From NCBI GenBank assembly GCA_030632405.1, contig DAOVUU010000196.1, positions 1 to 5,639 on the forward strand: 5,639 nucleotides of DNA. Direction: 5' to 3'. Source of the DNA: Desulfobulbaceae bacterium (GTDB lineage Bacteria; Desulfobacterota; Desulfobulbia; Desulfobulbales; Desulfocapsaceae). The notes beneath the pieces are model-generated. The model was not told where the DNA came from. It worked only from the letters and a program-made list of their open reading frames with translations, and searched no databases. The position numbers and the translations under genes are program-made. How positions within the stretch are numbered: the first letter of the stretch is position 1; each line of letters begins with the position of its first letter. Shown here one piece after another: positions 4,495-5,639 of the stretch.

Positions 4495-5639
4495 ATGGCA
4501 TTACCTAATAAACCAAAAGGTGAGCTAAAAGCCGATGTGAACCCGGAAGTCGTCGAGCAGGATGTAGACGTACTTATCATCGGCGGTGGCATGGCTGCTT
4601 GTGGAACCGCTTTTGAGATTAAGAAGTGGGCTCCGGAAGATCTGAAAATTGTACTCGTTGACAAGGCCTCACTTGAGCGCTCTGGTGCTGTAGCGCAGGG
4701 GCTCTCTGCTATCAACACCTATATCGGTGAAAACCCGATTGAAGATTACGTGAAAATGGTGCGAAACGATCTCATGGGCGTTGTTCGTGAAGATCTTATC
4801 TATGACTGTGGTCGTCACGTTGATGAGTCTGTCAAATTGTTTGAAGAGTGGGGACTGCCGATCTGGAAGAAAGATGCTGACGGCGAGAACCTGGATGGTG
4901 CTAAGCCTGCTAAAACCCTGCGTGAAGGTGGAACTCCGGTACGTACAGGTAAGTGGCAGATCATGATCAACGGTGAGTCCTACAAGTGTATCGTTGCTGA
5001 GCCGGCGCAGACTGCTCTGGGGCCTGATAATGTTATTGAGCGTGTTTTTATTGTTAAGCTTCTGCTTGACAAAAATAAACCCAACCAGATTGCCGGTGCT
5101 GCAGGCTTTTCCGTCCGTGAAAATAAGGTACACATCTTCCGCTGCAAGACTGCTATGGTTGCCTGCGGCGGCGCGGTTAATATTTTCCGTCCTCGTTCTA
5201 CAGGTGAAGGTAAGGGGCGTGCATGGTATCCGGTATGGAACGCAGGTTCCACATACACCATGTGTGCTCAGGTTGGCGCTACTCTGACCATGATGGAAAA
5301 TCGTTTCACCCCGGCCCGTTTTAAAGATGGTTACGGACCTGTTGGAGCCTGGTTTCTCCTGTTCAAGGCCAAAGTTACTAACGGTCTTGGTGAGTATTTT
5401 GCGATGGGTGATTCCGCCAAGGAAGAATTATCAAAATACATGCCATATGGTGGATCACCAGTTACTCCGACATGCCTGCGTAATCACTTGATGATTAAAG
5501 AATTGAAAGCAGGTCGTGGGCCTCTCTATATGGCTACCGATATTGCCCTGAATGCATTTGTAGACGAGCGTCGTGAAGCCGGTATGGATGAGAAGAAACT
5601 GAAGAAGTTCTGGAAACATCTTGAGTCTGAAGCCTGGGA
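4495..5639 (+). CDS. aprA: Adenylylsulfate reductase alpha subunit (AprA), 5' part
   Basis: The frame runs open for 381 codons to the window edge, a little over half of a usual AprA of roughly 650-670 residues. AprA is the FAD subunit that reduces APS to sulfite and AMP in sulfate respiration; it belongs to the fumarate reductase/succinate dehydrogenase flavoprotein family. The dinucleotide-binding fold is DVLIIGGGMAACGTAFE at residues 25-41, with an acidic strand end at VLVDKA (53-58). Further conserved blocks are RSGAVAQGLSAIN (62-74), MVACGGAVNIFRPRS (221-235), GRAWYPVWNAGSTYTMCAQVG (241-261), ENRFTPARFKDGYGPVGAWF (268-287) and PTCLRNH (325-331). By recall of the Archaeoglobus structure, Asn74, Trp244, Arg275 and Leu288 probably line the APS pocket. 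The active-site His is expected beyond the edge. Of 18 arginine codons, 15 are CGT and none is AGA or AGG, a sign of strong expression. The next genes, outside the window, should be qmoABC or aprM. Confidence 0.97.
   Translation, partial: MALPNKPKGELKADVNPEVVEQDVDVLIIGGGMAACGTAFEIKKWAPEDLKIVLVDKASLERSGAVAQGLSAINTYIGENPIEDYVKMVRNDLMGVVREDLIYDCGRHVDESVKLFEEWGLPIWKKDADGENLDGAKPAKTLREGGTPVRTGKWQIMINGESYKCIVAEPAQTALGPDNVIERVFIVKLLLDKNKPNQIAGAAGFSVRENKVHIFRCKTAMVACGGAVNIFRPRSTGEGKGRAWYPVWNAGSTYTMCAQVGATLTMMENRFTPARFKDGYGPVGAWFLLFKAKVTNGLGEYFAMGDSAKEELSKYMPYGGSPVTPTCLRNHLMIKELKAGRGPLYMATDIALNAFVDERREAGMDEKKLKKFWKHLESEAW

Noticed and set aside
4669..5133. Long frame on the minus strand inside aprA (154 codons).
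   Set aside because: It is the shadow of the strongly conserved aprA frame. The product shows no family motif.
4973..5287. A 104-codon + strand frame inside aprA.
   Set aside because: It is out of frame with aprA, whose conserved motifs run uninterrupted through the region.

Overview
The window reads as a chromosomal segment of a dissimilatory sulfate-reducing bacterium, probably a Desulfobulbales/deltaproteobacterial type. The main evidence is at the right end: aprB and the start of aprA, the two subunits of dissimilatory adenylylsulfate (APS) reductase, with the residue patterns of the sulfate-reducer enzyme. The lineage is inferred from remembered family resemblance, not from a search. 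The left part holds ordinary housekeeping genes. All recognisable genes lie on the + strand.

Layout: (1) 1-898 is the end of a riboflavin-synthesis operon: the C-terminal part of GTP cyclohydrolase II (most likely a RibBA fusion), then ribH (lumazine synthase). (2) 899-1074 is a 176-base gap with a long imperfect inverted repeat that can fold in two mutually exclusive ways, plus a weak promoter candidate. (3) 1075-1500 is nusB (antitermination factor), a common neighbour of ribH. (4) 1501-1614 is a short gap with a bulged hairpin. (5) 1615-3747 is a complete, compact FtsK/SpoIIIE-type DNA translocase. (6) 3748-4023 has no gene. It carries a near-consensus sigma-70 promoter (TTGACA, 17 bases, TATAAA) starting 27 bases after the ftsK stop, then a leader of roughly 215 bases with several hairpins and a very strong Shine-Dalgarno sequence. 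(7) 4024-4440 is aprB. (8) 4495-5639 is aprA, cut by the window edge after 381 codons.

How the genes work together: RibA and RibH act in flavin synthesis, NusB in transcription of rRNA operons, and FtsK in chromosome segregation at division. AprB and AprA form the cytoplasmic iron-sulfur flavoenzyme that reduces APS to sulfite and AMP in sulfate respiration. The aprBA pair looks like a separate, highly expressed transcription unit: it has its own strong promoter, strong ribosome binding sites and a codon choice unlike its neighbours.

The starts of ribH, nusB, ftsK, aprB and aprA are each fenced by an in-frame stop 6 to 21 bases upstream, so they are secure. I see no mobile element, tRNA, rRNA, CRISPR array or clearly novel system. 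The least explained DNA is the aprBA leader and the ribH-nusB inverted repeat.
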